Shown: positions 25,698 to 35,000, counted from the stretch's first letter. The stretch is DNA of 64,000 bases from Propionibacteriaceae bacterium (GCA_027492545.1 JAPUEL010000045.1:1-64000); one strand, 5' to 3'. Notes: generated by a model from the sequence alone, not told the origin. Made by a program: numbers and translations.

Positions 25698-26840
25698 GTG
25701 AACGGGCCCCTCGAATCCAGCGTCGGCGTCGTGGAGACGCTGTCGGTGGCTGTCTTCGACGCCACACGCCCACTCGTCCTGCGCAGCGGCGCCACCCTGC
25801 CCCACGTGGACGTCGCCTACGAGACCTACGGCACCCTGAACGCCGATCGCAGCAACGCCGTCTACATCTGCCACGCGCTCACCGGTGACGCGCACGCCGC
25901 GGGCCTCCACGAGGGGGATACCCGCCCCGGCTGGTGGGATTCGATGATCGGCCCGGGCAAGCCGATCGACACCGACGTCTGGTTCGTGGTCTGCTCGAAC
26001 CTCCTGGGTGGCTGCCAGGGCACCACCGGACCCTCCTCGATCAACCCGGCCACGGGGGAGCCGTACGGCCTGGACTTCCCACTGCTGGACATGGCCGACT
26101 TCGTGGAGGTGCACCGCGGACTCGCCCGGCACCTGGGAATCGACCGTTTCGCCGCCGTCGTCGGAGGCTCACTGGGTGGAATGCAGGTCCTCCAATGGGC
26201 GATCAGCCACCCCGAGGAGGTGGGCCGGGCGCTGATCTTCGCCGCGTCGTCGAGGCTCACCGCGCAGAACATCGCCTTCTCCGCGGTGGGGCGCCAGGCC
26301 ATCATGCGTGACTCCCACTTCATGGACGGCCGTTTCCTCACGGCAGGCACGGCGCCGCGGCGTGGACTCTCGGTGGCCAGGATGATGGCCCACATCACCT
26401 ATCTCTCGGAGACGGGCTTCGAGGAGAAGTTCGGTCGCACGGCCCAGCGCGGGAAGCTGGCCAAGAACTTCGGGGTCGACTTCGCTGTCGAGAGCTACCT
26501 CGAACACCAGGGCGAACGGTTCCTCTCCCGCTTCGACGCGCTCAGCTACCTGTACCTCACCCGGGTCATGGACTACTTCGACCCGTTCGCCGACGAGCAC
26601 GCCCTGGCGGCGCTCATCGACGATCCCGTCAGGTTCCTCATCGTGAGCTTCGACACGGACTGGCGCTTCTCGACGGCGCACTCGCGGCGCATCGTCCGGC
26701 ACCTCGAGGGGGCCCGGCTGCCCACCTCGTTCCGCGAGATCCGCTCCCCCTGGGGCCACGACTCGTTCCTCCTCGACGTCGCCGACTACCACGCCAGCGT
26801 CCGCGCCTACCTTGAGCGCGCCGCGGAGGAACTCGCATGA
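25698..26840 (+). CDS. metX: Homoserine O-acetyltransferase
   Basis: An alpha/beta-hydrolase-fold acyltransferase of 380 aa that acetylates homoserine in methionine synthesis. The nucleophile is Ser in GGSLGGMQ; Asp in SFDTDWRFS and His in WGHDSFLL complete the triad. Family blocks CHALTGDAH and NLLGGCQGTTGP are present. Acetyl over succinyl specificity is inferred from the nearby metY. Start GTG 25698 without a ribosome site; an AACAAT element six bases upstream could be its -10. It overlaps metW by four bases. Confidence 0.95.
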   Translation: MNGPLESSVGVVETLSVAVFDATRPLVLRSGATLPHVDVAYETYGTLNADRSNAVYICHALTGDAHAAGLHEGDTRPGWWDSMIGPGKPIDTDVWFVVCSNLLGGCQGTTGPSSINPATGEPYGLDFPLLDMADFVEVHRGLARHLGIDRFAAVVGGSLGGMQVLQWAISHPEEVGRALIFAASSRLTAQNIAFSAVGRQAIMRDSHFMDGRFLTAGTAPRRGLSVARMMAHITYLSETGFEEKFGRTAQRGKLAKNFGVDFAVESYLEHQGERFLSRFDALSYLYLTRVMDYFDPFADEHALAALIDDPVRFLIVSFDTDWRFSTAHSRRIVRHLEGARLPTSFREIRSPWGHDSFLLDVADYHASVRAYLERAAEELA

Positions 26841-27439
26841 GTGACACGCTGCGCCCGGACCTGTGGCTGATCACCAAGCTGATCCCGGAAGGGTCGCGCG
26901 TCTTGGACCTCGGCTGCGGCGACGGGGAACTCCTGCGCCTCCTCACCCTCAAGGGCTGCTCCGGCACAGGGGTGGACATGGACCCGTCGAACCTGGTGGC
27001 GGCGATGCGCAGCGGCGTGGACGTGATCGAGCTGGACCTCGACACCCAGCTGGGGGAGTTCGCCGACGACAGTTACGACTTCGTCGTCCTCTCCCGCACC
27101 CTCCAAACGGTCCGCCGCCCACGCCAGGTGCTGGCGGAGATCGGCCGGATCGCCGTGCACTCGGTGGTCTCCATGCCCAACTTCGCACACTGGCGGAACC
27201 GGGTGCGGCTGCTCGCGGGCAGGATGCCGATGTCGAAGGACCTACCGTTCAAGTGGTACGACACCCCGAACCTGCACCATTCGTCGATCCCGGACCTCGA
27301 GCCGCTGTTCGGGGCGTTGGGCATGGCGATCGACTCGCGTGTCGCTCTCGACGCGACGGGCAGGGCCCACCCGCTGGGCAATGTCGCGGCCAACCTGCTG
27401 GCCAGCTCGTCGCTCTACGTGCTCCACGCTAGGAGATGA
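26837..27439 (+). CDS. metW: Methionine biosynthesis protein MetW
   Basis: A 200-aa class I methyltransferase-fold protein. The SAM motif is VLDLGCGDGELL; later blocks VLSRTLQTVRRP, SMPNFAHWRNR and KWYDTPNLHH are characteristic of MetW. MetW activates or stabilises MetX in other bacteria. The ATGA overlap with metX (26837-26840) shows coupling. Its tail overlaps the convergent exonuclease by 11 bases. Confidence 0.95.
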   Translation: MSDTLRPDLWLITKLIPEGSRVLDLGCGDGELLRLLTLKGCSGTGVDMDPSNLVAAMRSGVDVIELDLDTQLGEFADDSYDFVVLSRTLQTVRRPRQVLAEIGRIAVHSVVSMPNFAHWRNRVRLLAGRMPMSKDLPFKWYDTPNLHHSSIPDLEPLFGALGMAIDSRVALDATGRAHPLGNVAANLLASSSLYVLHARR

Positions 27440-28319
27440 GCGCGCGCAACCTCGTGGCGGCGCCGCCGAGCGCGAGCGTCTCCGTCAACAGGTCCAGGCG
27501 CGCGGAGTCCACCGAGGTGCGCGCCAGGCCGGGCAGTGGAAGCGTGTCCACGCAGGTGACCACCTCGCGAGCCCGCGCCAGGTAGTCGACGTCCGCCAGC
27601 AGCTTCCCCCGCACCGACGGCGACATTCCCGACGCCGGATCCACCGCGGCCTCGATCATCGCCTCCAGCGTTGGATAGGCCGTGACCAGGGTCGCTGCGC
27701 TCTTCTCGCCGATGCCCTTGACCCCCGGCAACCCGTCGGACGGGTCACCGCGGAGCACCGCGAAGTCGACGTAGCGCGACGGCGCCAGCCCGTAGCGGTC
27801 CGCCAGCCACTGCGGGGTGACCAGCTCGTGCTTGGCGACGCCACGGGCCACGTACACCACGCTGGTGTGGTCGTCGACGAGCTGGAACAGGTCGCGGTCA
27901 CCCGTCACGACCAGAGACGTGCCGTCGTGCTGGCGGGCGAGGGAGGCCAGCACGTCGTCGGCCTCGTGCTGCGCCACGCCCACGACGGAGATGCCGAGAG
28001 CATCCAGGCACTCCCTGATGAGCGGCACCTGGACGGTGAGGTCGTCGTCGACGAGTTCCTGCTCGGCATCGTCCACCTCGACGACCCGGTGGGCCTTGTA
28101 GCTGGGCAGCAGGTCCACCCGCCAGGCCGGCCTCCAGTCATCGTCCCAGGCGCACACCAGCGTGTCCGGGCTGTACTGCGCGGTGAGCCGCGAGATGAAG
28201 TCGAGCGTGCCGCGGACCGCGTTGACCGGCCGGCCGTCGAGGGCCCGGAACGTGGCGGGCACCCCGAAGAACGCGCGGAAGTACAGGTACGACGTGTCGA
28301 AGGCCAGCAGCGTGCTCAT
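27429..28319 (-). CDS. 5'-3' exonuclease (PolA N-terminal domain-like)
   Basis: A stand-alone 296-aa FEN/5'-3' exonuclease, equivalent to the N-terminal domain of DNA polymerase I. The metal-binding acids are in FDTSYLYFRAF, WDDDW, HEADDVLAS and VTGDRDLFQL; the helix-hairpin-helix is GLPGVKGIGEKSAATLV. It probably removes flaps or RNA primers. GAGGAT six bases before ATG 28319 could be either a ribosome site or a weak -10. Confidence 0.93.
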   Translation of the reverse strand: MSTLLAFDTSYLYFRAFFGVPATFRALDGRPVNAVRGTLDFISRLTAQYSPDTLVCAWDDDWRPAWRVDLLPSYKAHRVVEVDDAEQELVDDDLTVQVPLIRECLDALGISVVGVAQHEADDVLASLARQHDGTSLVVTGDRDLFQLVDDHTSVVYVARGVAKHELVTPQWLADRYGLAPSRYVDFAVLRGDPSDGLPGVKGIGEKSAATLVTAYPTLEAMIEAAVDPASGMSPSVRGKLLADVDYLARAREVVTCVDTLPLPGLARTSVDSARLDLLTETLALGGAATRLRALIS

Positions 28320-28358
28320 CGGGTCATCCTCGCACAGCCCACGAAGGCGGCCGGCAGG

Positions 28359-28364
28359 TACTCT
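28359..28364 (+). promoter_or_regulatory. -10 element (TACTCT) of lnt, leaderless
   Basis: TACTCT with an eight-base gap to GTG 28373. This argues against the TTG at 28364, which overlaps the box. Confidence 0.5.
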
Positions 28365-28372
28365 TGGGCCTC

Positions 28373-29926
28373 GTGATCTCCCGCCCCCCTCTGCCAGTGC
28401 CGGCCTCGCTGGCCCTGGCTGTCGCGGCCGGACTCCTCATCGGCGCCGGCCAGGCCCCGATGGGCATCTGGCCCGCGACCCTCGTGGGCGTAGCGCTCTT
28501 CAGCTGGCTGATGGCCGGGCAGCGTCCCAGGGCGGTCTTCGGTCTGGGATACGTGGCCGGACTGGCCATGAACACGCTGACGGTGTCGTGGATCTCGGTC
28601 CTCGGCGTCGGGGTGGGCGTGGCCCTGGTGGCGTTCCTGTCGCTGTGGTGGGGGGTGTTGGGGCTGGTGGTGTCGCGGCTTCTGCGGCTCCGCGCCTGGC
28701 CCCTCCTGGTCCCCGCCGCATGGGTGGCCACGGAGTACCTGTCCGGCCGGATCCCGTTCGGTGGCTTCTCCTGGGCCCGGCTCGGATACACCACCGTTGA
28801 TCAGCCGATGTCAGGGCTGTTCGCGTGGGTGGGCGTGGCCGGCGTCAGCTACCTCGTGGCCGGGGTCGCCCAGCTGCTGCTGCTCGCGGCCGTGTCGAGG
28901 ACCCGTCGGATCGCGGCGGCCGCGGGGGCCATGGCTGTCTTCGCCATCGGCGCTATCGCGCACCTCAGCCCGCACGAACAGCCCACGGACAGCGTCACGA
29001 TCGCGATGGTGCAACCGGGGGTGAACAGGGCAGAGAAGGGCACCGGCACCTACGCCCGGTCGGTCACCAACAACGCACTCAGCGAGACCGTCTTCGCGCT
29101 GGCCACCGCGCGTACCGACGGGGAGCAGCCTGACTTCGTGCTCTGGCCGGAGAACGCCACAGACGTCGATCCCATGGCCGACGCCACCACCCGCGGCCTC
29201 GTCGAGCTGTCGACCCGGCTGGCGGGCGTTCCGGTGTTCGTGGGCGCAGTGACCGACGGGCCTGTGCCCGATTCCCGCCAGACGTCGAGCATCTGGTGGG
29301 ACCCGGAGGACGGACCCGGCGACATCTACCACAAGCGCGACCTCGTCCCGTTCGGCGAGTGGATCCCGTTCCGGGACGTGCTCCTGCCGCGGCTGCCGAT
29401 CCTGGAGCAGATCGGCCGACAGTCCATCCCCGGCGAGGGCCCGGGCGTGGTCGACGCCCCCACGCGGACGTTCCCGGAGCTCGCGGTGGGCACCATCATC
29501 TGCTTCGAGCTGGCCTACGACGACACCAGCTACGACGTGGTCCGCGGAGGCGCCCAGGTGGTGGTGTCGCAGTCCAACACCAACACCTACGCCGGCACGT
29601 TCGAGCCGCACCAGCAGCTGGTCATCAACCGTGTCCGAGCCATGGAGCTGGGCCGGGAGGTGGCCGCCTCCACCCTCAACTCGCTGTCCGCGGTGATCGA
29701 CACCCGCGGCCGCGTCGAGGCGGTCACGACGGAGTACGACGCCGGCAGCCTGATCACGACCCTCCCGCTCAGATCCAACGTCAACCTGGCGGTGACCCTC
29801 AACCCCTGGCTCGCCTGGGCGGCGTGCGCCGCCACCCTGGTCGGCCTGGTCGTGGCCTCCGGCCGCCGTGACTCGGCGCCCGGTAGCATGGCGATGACAG
29901 AGACCCACCAGAGAGAAGTGCCATGA
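28373..29926 (+). CDS. lnt: Apolipoprotein N-acyltransferase
   Basis: A 517-aa membrane enzyme that adds the third acyl chain to lipoproteins. Six to seven N-terminal membrane segments are followed by a carbon-nitrogen hydrolase domain with the Glu (LWPEN), Lys (YHKRDLVPFGEWIP) and Cys (TIICFELAYDD) triad, and one C-terminal segment. Its ATGA overlap with the mannosyltransferase gene mirrors the Lnt-Ppm1 fusion of Mycobacterium tuberculosis, here as two proteins. Several lipoprotein genes in the window (10896, 12745, 63070, 63891) are likely clients. Confidence 0.94.
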   Translation: MISRPPLPVPASLALAVAAGLLIGAGQAPMGIWPATLVGVALFSWLMAGQRPRAVFGLGYVAGLAMNTLTVSWISVLGVGVGVALVAFLSLWWGVLGLVVSRLLRLRAWPLLVPAAWVATEYLSGRIPFGGFSWARLGYTTVDQPMSGLFAWVGVAGVSYLVAGVAQLLLLAAVSRTRRIAAAAGAMAVFAIGAIAHLSPHEQPTDSVTIAMVQPGVNRAEKGTGTYARSVTNNALSETVFALATARTDGEQPDFVLWPENATDVDPMADATTRGLVELSTRLAGVPVFVGAVTDGPVPDSRQTSSIWWDPEDGPGDIYHKRDLVPFGEWIPFRDVLLPRLPILEQIGRQSIPGEGPGVVDAPTRTFPELAVGTIICFELAYDDTSYDVVRGGAQVVVSQSNTNTYAGTFEPHQQLVINRVRAMELGREVAASTLNSLSAVIDTRGRVEAVTTEYDAGSLITTLPLRSNVNLAVTLNPWLAWAACAATLVGLVVASGRRDSAPGSMAMTETHQREVP

Positions 29927-30702
29927 CCAGCCAGGACGTGCCCCGCCGGGTGCTCGTGATCATCCCGACGTACAACGAATCCCAGAACGTCGAGAGCATC
30001 GTCACCAGGCTGCGCCGCGCGGTGCCGGACGCGCACATTCTCGTCGCCGACGACAACTCGCCCGACGGCACCGGGGCCATCGCCGACAGGCTGGCCGGGA
30101 CCGACGACCACATCCACGTCATGCACCGCAAGGGCAAGGAGGGCCTGGGGGCCGCCTACCTGGCCGGCTTCCACTGGGGCCTGGACGAGGGCTACGAGGT
30201 GCTGGTCTCCCACGACGCGGACGGCTCGCACCAGCCCGAGGAGCTTCCCCGCCTCCTCACGGCCATCGACGACGGCGCGGACATGGTGAAGGGATCGCGC
30301 TGGGTGAAGGGCGGCTCAGTGGTCAACTGGCCCAAGTCACGCGAGTTGATCTCCAAGGGCGGGTCGCTGTGGACGCGCCTGTGGCTCGGCATCCCGGTCA
30401 AGGACGCCACCGGCGGCTTCAACGCCTATCGGGCCTCCACGCTGCGGGGCATCAGCCTCGACGAGGTGGCCTCGGCCGGCTACTGCTTCCAGATCGATCT
30501 GGTGTGGCGTGCGCTGAAGAACGGTTTCAGGGTGGTCGAGGTGCCGATCGAGTTCGTCGAACGCGAGTTCGGGGACTCCAAGATGAGCCGCAGCATCGTC
30601 GTCGAGGCGCTCATCCGCACCACGCTCTGGGGGGTTGACCACCGCCTGGGTCAGGTCGCGGGCTTCGTCAAGTCCGCCGTCGGCGCCCGCAAGGCCGGGT
30701 GA
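29923..30702 (+). CDS. ppm1: Polyprenol monophosphomannose synthase
   Basis: A 259-aa GT2 glycosyltransferase that transfers mannose from GDP-mannose to polyprenyl phosphate, supplying later lipoglycan and protein mannosylation steps. Motifs are IIPTYNESQNV, ADDNSPDGTG, SHDADGSHQPEELP and the DPMS-type GYCFQIDLVWRA and EREFGDSKMS. No membrane anchor is present, so it presumably relies on Lnt as in mycobacteria. It overlaps both neighbours by four bases. Confidence 0.94.
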   Translation: MTSQDVPRRVLVIIPTYNESQNVESIVTRLRRAVPDAHILVADDNSPDGTGAIADRLAGTDDHIHVMHRKGKEGLGAAYLAGFHWGLDEGYEVLVSHDADGSHQPEELPRLLTAIDDGADMVKGSRWVKGGSVVNWPKSRELISKGGSLWTRLWLGIPVKDATGGFNAYRASTLRGISLDEVASAGYCFQIDLVWRALKNGFRVVEVPIEFVEREFGDSKMSRSIVVEALIRTTLWGVDHRLGQVAGFVKSAVGARKAG

Positions 30703-31256
30703 CGCGCCCGATGGCCGTCCGCTCCGGCGCCGTTCAGCTGGGCCTCGTCACCCTCACTGTCTTCGTCCTCGTCTTCGCCGAGATCGCCGCCATCCTCTGG
30801 GTGGCGGGGGAGATCGGCTGGTGGACGCTGGCCATTCTCCTCGCCACCACCCTGCTCGGCCTCTTCCTGCTCCAGCGCGAGTGGCGCAAGGCCTGGGGCG
30901 CCCTGGCGGAGGCACTCAGCTCGGGTCAGCTGCCGTCCGGGCGCCTGGCCGACGCCTCGCTGGTGCTGGTCGGGGGCGTACTGCTGGTCATGCCCGGCCT
31001 CCTCACCGATGTGATGGGTCTCCTGCTGCTCCTGCCGTTCACGAGGCCTTTCATCCGCTCCGGCATCGCCTGGTGGGCGTCCAAGGCGCTCCAGCGCTCA
31101 GGTGCCACCCCCACCGTCGTCAAGGGCGATGTGGTCCCCGACGCCGACACGATGATCCCGGGGATCGACCCCTCGGGGTCCGGACATGCCACGATCCGCG
31201 GAGAGGTCGTCGACGACGACCAGTCCGCGGACCGTGAGGGTGGTACGGGTCAGTAG
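30699..31256 (+). CDS. FxsA-family membrane protein
   Basis: A 185-aa protein with three to four membrane segments of the FxsA/YtzA family (LLGLFLLQREWRKAWGAL, GGVLLVMPGLLTDVMGLLLLLPFTRP). FxsA prevents exclusion of phage T7 by F plasmid in E. coli; the normal role is unknown. The last 45 residues are acidic and probably disordered. Start GTG 30699 overlaps the ppm stop as GTGA. Its end overlaps the rbpA end by seven bases. Confidence 0.88.
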   Translation: MTRPMAVRSGAVQLGLVTLTVFVLVFAEIAAILWVAGEIGWWTLAILLATTLLGLFLLQREWRKAWGALAEALSSGQLPSGRLADASLVLVGGVLLVMPGLLTDVMGLLLLLPFTRPFIRSGIAWWASKALQRSGATPTVVKGDVVPDADTMIPGIDPSGSGHATIRGEVVDDDQSADREGGTGQ

Positions 31257-31591
31257 ATCCTGTCCGACTCGCGCAGCTTGGTGAGCTGCTCGTTGAGGAT
31301 GTCCTCGAGCTCGGGAATGGAACGGCGTTCGCGCAGCATGTCCCAGTGCGTGCGCGCCGGCTTGGATTCCTTTTCCTCGCCCACCACACCGTCGGAACGC
31401 ACCGCGGTCGAGCCGCACTTCTTGCACTCCCACTCCGTCGGGAGATCCGCCTCGAGGGCGAACGTCACCGAGAAGTGATGGCCCTTCGGGCAGTCGAAAC
31501 CCAGCTGCCGTCGTTCGGCGAACTCGATGCCCTGCTCGTCCTCAAACGTCTTGGAGCCCAGCCCCATACCGCGCAATGCACGATCAGCCAT
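31250..31591 (-). CDS. rbpA: RNA polymerase-binding protein RbpA
   Basis: A 113-aa actinobacterial transcription factor that binds RNA polymerase and group 1/2 sigma factors. The core domain holds Cys34, His38/39, Cys56 and Cys59, so it may keep a zinc site, unlike M. tuberculosis RbpA. The basic linker and sigma-interaction domain (PARTHWDMLRERRSIPELEDILNEQL) are nearly invariant. AAGGAGG lies six bases before ATG 31591. The gene diagnoses the phylum. Confidence 0.97.
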   Translation of the reverse strand: MADRALRGMGLGSKTFEDEQGIEFAERRQLGFDCPKGHHFSVTFALEADLPTEWECKKCGSTAVRSDGVVGEEKESKPARTHWDMLRERRSIPELEDILNEQLTKLRESDRIY

Positions 31592-31615
31592 GTTGCCTCC
31601 TTCGTCTGCCAGCCC

Positions 31616-31639
31616 AACGAATCGGGGCGCCGATTCGTT
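31616..31639 (-). terminator. Perfect 10-bp inverted repeat between glpQ and rbpA
   Basis: AACGAATCGG/CCGATTCGTT with a four-base loop, nine bases after the glpQ stop. No U-run. It may end glpQ transcripts or act as an operator for rbpA. Confidence 0.5.
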
Positions 31640-31648
31640 CCCCAGCCG

Positions 31649-32419
31649 CTACCGAGTAGACCACATACCCCGGGCGCGGAGAACCTCTTTGAGCAAATCC
31701 GGCCTGTCCGTGACGATCCCGTCCACGCCCCAGTCGATGAGCCGATGCATCGTGGTGGGCTCGTCGATGGTCCACACGTGGATCTTCCTGCCCGCGCGAT
31801 GAATGCGGGCAATGTTCTTCGGAGTGACGATGTCCATCATCACGGGCCCCACCTGGTGGCTGAGGGGCACCTGGAACACCTGCCCGCCCGCTACCACCGC
31901 CCCGGCGGACATCGCGGCCACCCCTGCCGTCGAGACGGCGGTGGGGACCTCGGGGACGAGCGCCCGGAACCGCCTGATGCTGGTGCGCGAGAAGGAGCCG
32001 ACGCACACCCTCCGCTGGGCGCGATGCTTGCGGATGCACAGCGCGAGGGGTTCTACCGCGGAGAAGTGCTTGATATCGATGTTGAAGCTGCAGGTGGGGA
32101 ACGTCTCGAACAGTTCCTCGAGCGTCGGGATGGGCTCGCGCCCGCCCACGCGCAGCTTCTGCACCTCCCGCAGCGGAACCTCTCGCAGCGAGGCGGTCAC
32201 GTCGGTCACCCTGGAGACGTCGTCGTCGTGGAAGGCGACGAGCTTGCCGTCGCTGGTGGCGTGCACATCGGTCTCCAGGTACCGGAACCCGAGGGCCACC
32301 GCGTTGGAGAAGGCGCGCACGGTGTTCTCGATGCCCAGGTTGGCGGTCAAGAGAGCGCCTCCGCGGTGGGCCATCGGGATGAACTCGGGGGACAGGTAGT
32401 CCTCGTGCGCACCGGCCAT
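31649..32419 (-). CDS. Glycerophosphodiester phosphodiesterase
   Basis: A 256-aa GDPD TIM-barrel enzyme that releases glycerol-3-phosphate from deacylated phospholipids. Motifs are PMAHRGG, NLGIENTVRAF, ETDVHATSDGKLVAFHDD (metal and catalytic residues) and the C-terminal VWTIDEPTTMHRLIDWGVDGIVTDRPD. No signal peptide, so cytoplasmic. The start is ATG 32419, supported by TAGGCT eight bases upstream. Confidence 0.92.
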   Translation of the reverse strand: MAGAHEDYLSPEFIPMAHRGGALLTANLGIENTVRAFSNAVALGFRYLETDVHATSDGKLVAFHDDDVSRVTDVTASLREVPLREVQKLRVGGREPIPTLEELFETFPTCSFNIDIKHFSAVEPLALCIRKHRAQRRVCVGSFSRTSIRRFRALVPEVPTAVSTAGVAAMSAGAVVAGGQVFQVPLSHQVGPVMMDIVTPKNIARIHRAGRKIHVWTIDEPTTMHRLIDWGVDGIVTDRPDLLKEVLRARGMWSTR

Positions 32420-32427
32420 AGGTCCGC

Positions 32428-32433
32428 AGCCTA
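32428..32433 (-). promoter_or_regulatory. -10 element (TAGGCT) of the GDPD gene, leaderless
   Basis: Minus-strand TAGGCT, eight-base gap to ATG 32419; TTGGCG about 19 bases upstream could be the -35. Confidence 0.55.
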
Positions 32434-32594
32434 ACGGTCTGACTGCCCGTTTCGCCAATAGTTAGTACTCTGGACCCCAGGATTCCGGCGCCTGACGGGC
32501 GCGCGCCGCCTTCCGCCGGCTCGACGCTCGACCCAACGGCCGTGGACGCCCCTGCGAGATCGGCGAGCGGGCCGCGAGGTGCAAGGATGTCCCA

Positions 32595-33449
32595 ATGACC
32601 ACGGTCGTCTCAATCCAGTCCGCCGTCGCGTACGGCCACGCGGGCAACTCGTCCGCCGTCTTCCCGCTGCAGCGTTCGGGCATCGACGTGTGGCCGGTGC
32701 ACACCGTCAACTTCTCCAACCACACCGGATACGGAGCATGGCGCGGACCGCTCATCGAGTCGTCAGATGTCTGGGAGGTCGTCCAGGGCATCGACGACCG
32801 CGGCGTCCTCGGCGCGGTGGACGCGCTGCTGTGCGGGTATCAAGGCACGCCGGAGGTGGGGCGGGTGATCCTCGACACCGCGCGGCTCATCAAGGAACGC
32901 AACCCGCAGGCGGTGTTCTGCGCGGATCCCGTGATGGGCGACGTCGACCGCGGCTTCTACGCCCGACCCGGAATTCCCGAGTTCTGGCGCGACCACGTCG
33001 TCCAGCACGCCGACATCATGACCCCCAACCTGTTCGAGCTCGAGTTCCTGACCGGGCACCCGACCCGGACCACCGCCGACGTCCTGGCTGCGGTCGACGA
33101 GCTCCGCGGCCGTGGCCCGGAGGTGGTGGTGGTCACGTCGGTGGTGGGATCGGACGCCGCCGACGACGTGATGCGGATGATCGGCGTCGGCCCCGAGGGC
33201 GCGTGGCAGGTGGAGACCCCCGTGCTCGATCGGAAGTTCACCGGATCCGGGGACCTGACCACCGCGATGTTCCTGGCGCACTGGCTGCGCAGCCGCGACG
33301 TCGGCGCCGCGCTGGGCGTGACGGCGTCGGTGGTCTACTCCGTCCTGGAGGCCACCACGCGGGCCGGCCACCCCGAGCTCCGCCTGGTGGATGCCCAGTC
33401 CGACATCGTGGACCCGCGCTTCGTGTTCCAGGCCGAGCCGGTCGGCTGA
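32595..33449 (+). CDS. pdxY: Pyridoxal kinase
   Basis: A 284-aa ribokinase-family kinase that phosphorylates pyridoxal in the PLP salvage pathway. The diagnostic start SIQSAVAYGHAGNSSAVFPL, the substrate loop NHTGYGAWRG, DPVMGD and the anion-hole motif FTGSGDLTTA (DLT in place of the usual DLF/DLL) are present. AAGGA lies eight bases before ATG 32595. It converges with the HTH-MurA gene, six bases apart. Confidence 0.94.
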   Translation: MTTVVSIQSAVAYGHAGNSSAVFPLQRSGIDVWPVHTVNFSNHTGYGAWRGPLIESSDVWEVVQGIDDRGVLGAVDALLCGYQGTPEVGRVILDTARLIKERNPQAVFCADPVMGDVDRGFYARPGIPEFWRDHVVQHADIMTPNLFELEFLTGHPTRTTADVLAAVDELRGRGPEVVVVTSVVGSDAADDVMRMIGVGPEGAWQVETPVLDRKFTGSGDLTTAMFLAHWLRSRDVGAALGVTASVVYSVLEATTRAGHPELRLVDAQSDIVDPRFVFQAEPVG

Positions 33450-33455
33450 GCCGCC

Positions 33456-34994
33456 TCAGTCGTCGGTGTCCGGGGTTCCCCAGAACACGTTGATGCTGGC
33501 GCCCAGCTTGTTGAGCCGTTGCGGCAGGTCCTCGTAGCCGCGGTTGATCACGTAGACGTCCATGAGATTGGTGGTTCCGCGGGCCGCGAGCGCTGCCAGC
33601 AGCAGACACACCGCCGGCCTGAGCGCGGGCGGTGACTCGATCTCACGCGCCCGCCACCGGGTGGGCCCGAGGATCAGCAGGCGGTGGGCATCCATCAGCT
33701 GAACGTTGGCGCCGAGATCCGAGAGCTTCTTCAGGTGGATCGCGCGGTTGTCGTAGACCCAGTCGTAGATGACGCTCTGTCCCGTGGCGGTGGCGCAGAT
33801 CACCGCGAAGAACGGCAGGTTGTCGATGTTGAGCCCCGGGAACGGCATGGGATGGATCTTGTCCAAGGGCGCCACGAGCTCCGACGGCTTGACGGTGACG
33901 TCGACGAGCCTGGTCTTGCCGTTGCGGCTCCGGTACTCCTCGGACAGCTCGAGCGCCTGGCCCATCTCGTCGAGGATGGCGAACTCCACCTCGAGGAACT
34001 CGATCGGGCAGCGGCGCACGGTGATCTCGGACCTGGTGACGATGCCGGCGGTGAGAAGGCTCATCGCCTCGATCGGGTCCTCGGAGATGCAGTATTCGAC
34101 GTCGGCCTCGATGTGCTCCTGGCCGGTGACCGTCAGCGTGGTGGTCCCCACCCCGTCGATCTTCACCCCGAGCTGCTGCAGGTAGAAGCACAGGTCCTGC
34201 ACCATGTAGTTGCCGGAGGCGTTGCGCAGCGTCGTGACCCCTGGGGTGCGGGCCGCGGCCATGATCGCGTTCTCGGTGACTGTGTCGCCGCGCTCGATCA
34301 GCGTGATGGAACGCTGCCCCGCCGGGATCTTCTCCACGACGGCGTGGTAGTTGCCCTCGGTGGCCTCCACCGTGAGGCCCATCTTGTGCAGCGCGGACAT
34401 GTGCGGGTGCACCGTGCGCGCCCCCAGGTCGCAGCCGCCGGCGTAGGGGAGGAGGAACTGGTCGAACTCGTGCATGAGCGGACCGAGGAGCATCAGGATG
34501 CTGCGGGTCCGCTTGGCGGCGCGGGCATCGATGGTCTGCGGAGTCAGCTCCGCGGGGCGGACGATCTCGAGGTCGTTGTCCCCGATCCAGGTCAGGTTCA
34601 CCCCGATGGAGGTCAGCACCTCGCTGATGCGGTCCACCTCCTCGATCCGGGCGATCCCGCGCAGGACAGTGCGCCCCTGGTTGAGCAGGCTGGCACACAG
34701 GATGGCCATCGCGGCGTTCTTGCTGGTGCGCACGTCGATGTCCCCGGACAGCCGGGTGGGCCCCTGAATCTCGAAGTTGACGCTGCCCTGCGTCGCGGTC
34801 TGGATCAGGGGCATCTCCAACGCCTCCGCCAGGCGGTTGATCATGCTCAACGACAGGTTCTGCTGGCCGTTCTCGATGCGGTGGACGGCACTCTGGACCG
34901 TGCCCAGCTCATCGGCCAGGCGCTGCTGGGACCAGCCGCGGGCCAGCCTGGCCTCCCGGATCATCCGTCCGATGGACTGACTCGTTGCGCTCAT
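33456..34994 (-). CDS. HTH (XRE)-MurA fusion: UDP-GlcNAc enolpyruvyl transferase-like protein
   Basis: A 512-aa fusion of an XRE helix-turn-helix domain (about 1-66; WSQQRLADELGTVQSAVHRIENG) and an EPSP-synthase/MurA fold (about 72-500). The MurA active site looks intact: SKNAA (Lys92, Asn93), GGCDLGAR with Cys188 and Arg193 at the Cys115/Arg120 positions, and Asp391 at the Asp305 position. So it may catalyse the first step of peptidoglycan synthesis, or bind UDP-GlcNAc as a sensor. A palindrome touches its -10 box, suggesting autoregulation. Whether the cell has a second murA cannot be seen here. Confidence 0.92.
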   Translation of the reverse strand: MSATSQSIGRMIREARLARGWSQQRLADELGTVQSAVHRIENGQQNLSLSMINRLAEALEMPLIQTATQGSVNFEIQGPTRLSGDIDVRTSKNAAMAILCASLLNQGRTVLRGIARIEEVDRISEVLTSIGVNLTWIGDNDLEIVRPAELTPQTIDARAAKRTRSILMLLGPLMHEFDQFLLPYAGGCDLGARTVHPHMSALHKMGLTVEATEGNYHAVVEKIPAGQRSITLIERGDTVTENAIMAAARTPGVTTLRNASGNYMVQDLCFYLQQLGVKIDGVGTTTLTVTGQEHIEADVEYCISEDPIEAMSLLTAGIVTRSEITVRRCPIEFLEVEFAILDEMGQALELSEEYRSRNGKTRLVDVTVKPSELVAPLDKIHPMPFPGLNIDNLPFFAVICATATGQSVIYDWVYDNRAIHLKKLSDLGANVQLMDAHRLLILGPTRWRAREIESPPALRPAVCLLLAALAARGTTNLMDVYVINRGYEDLPQRLNKLGASINVFWGTPDTDD

Positions 34995-35000
34995 CCGGCC

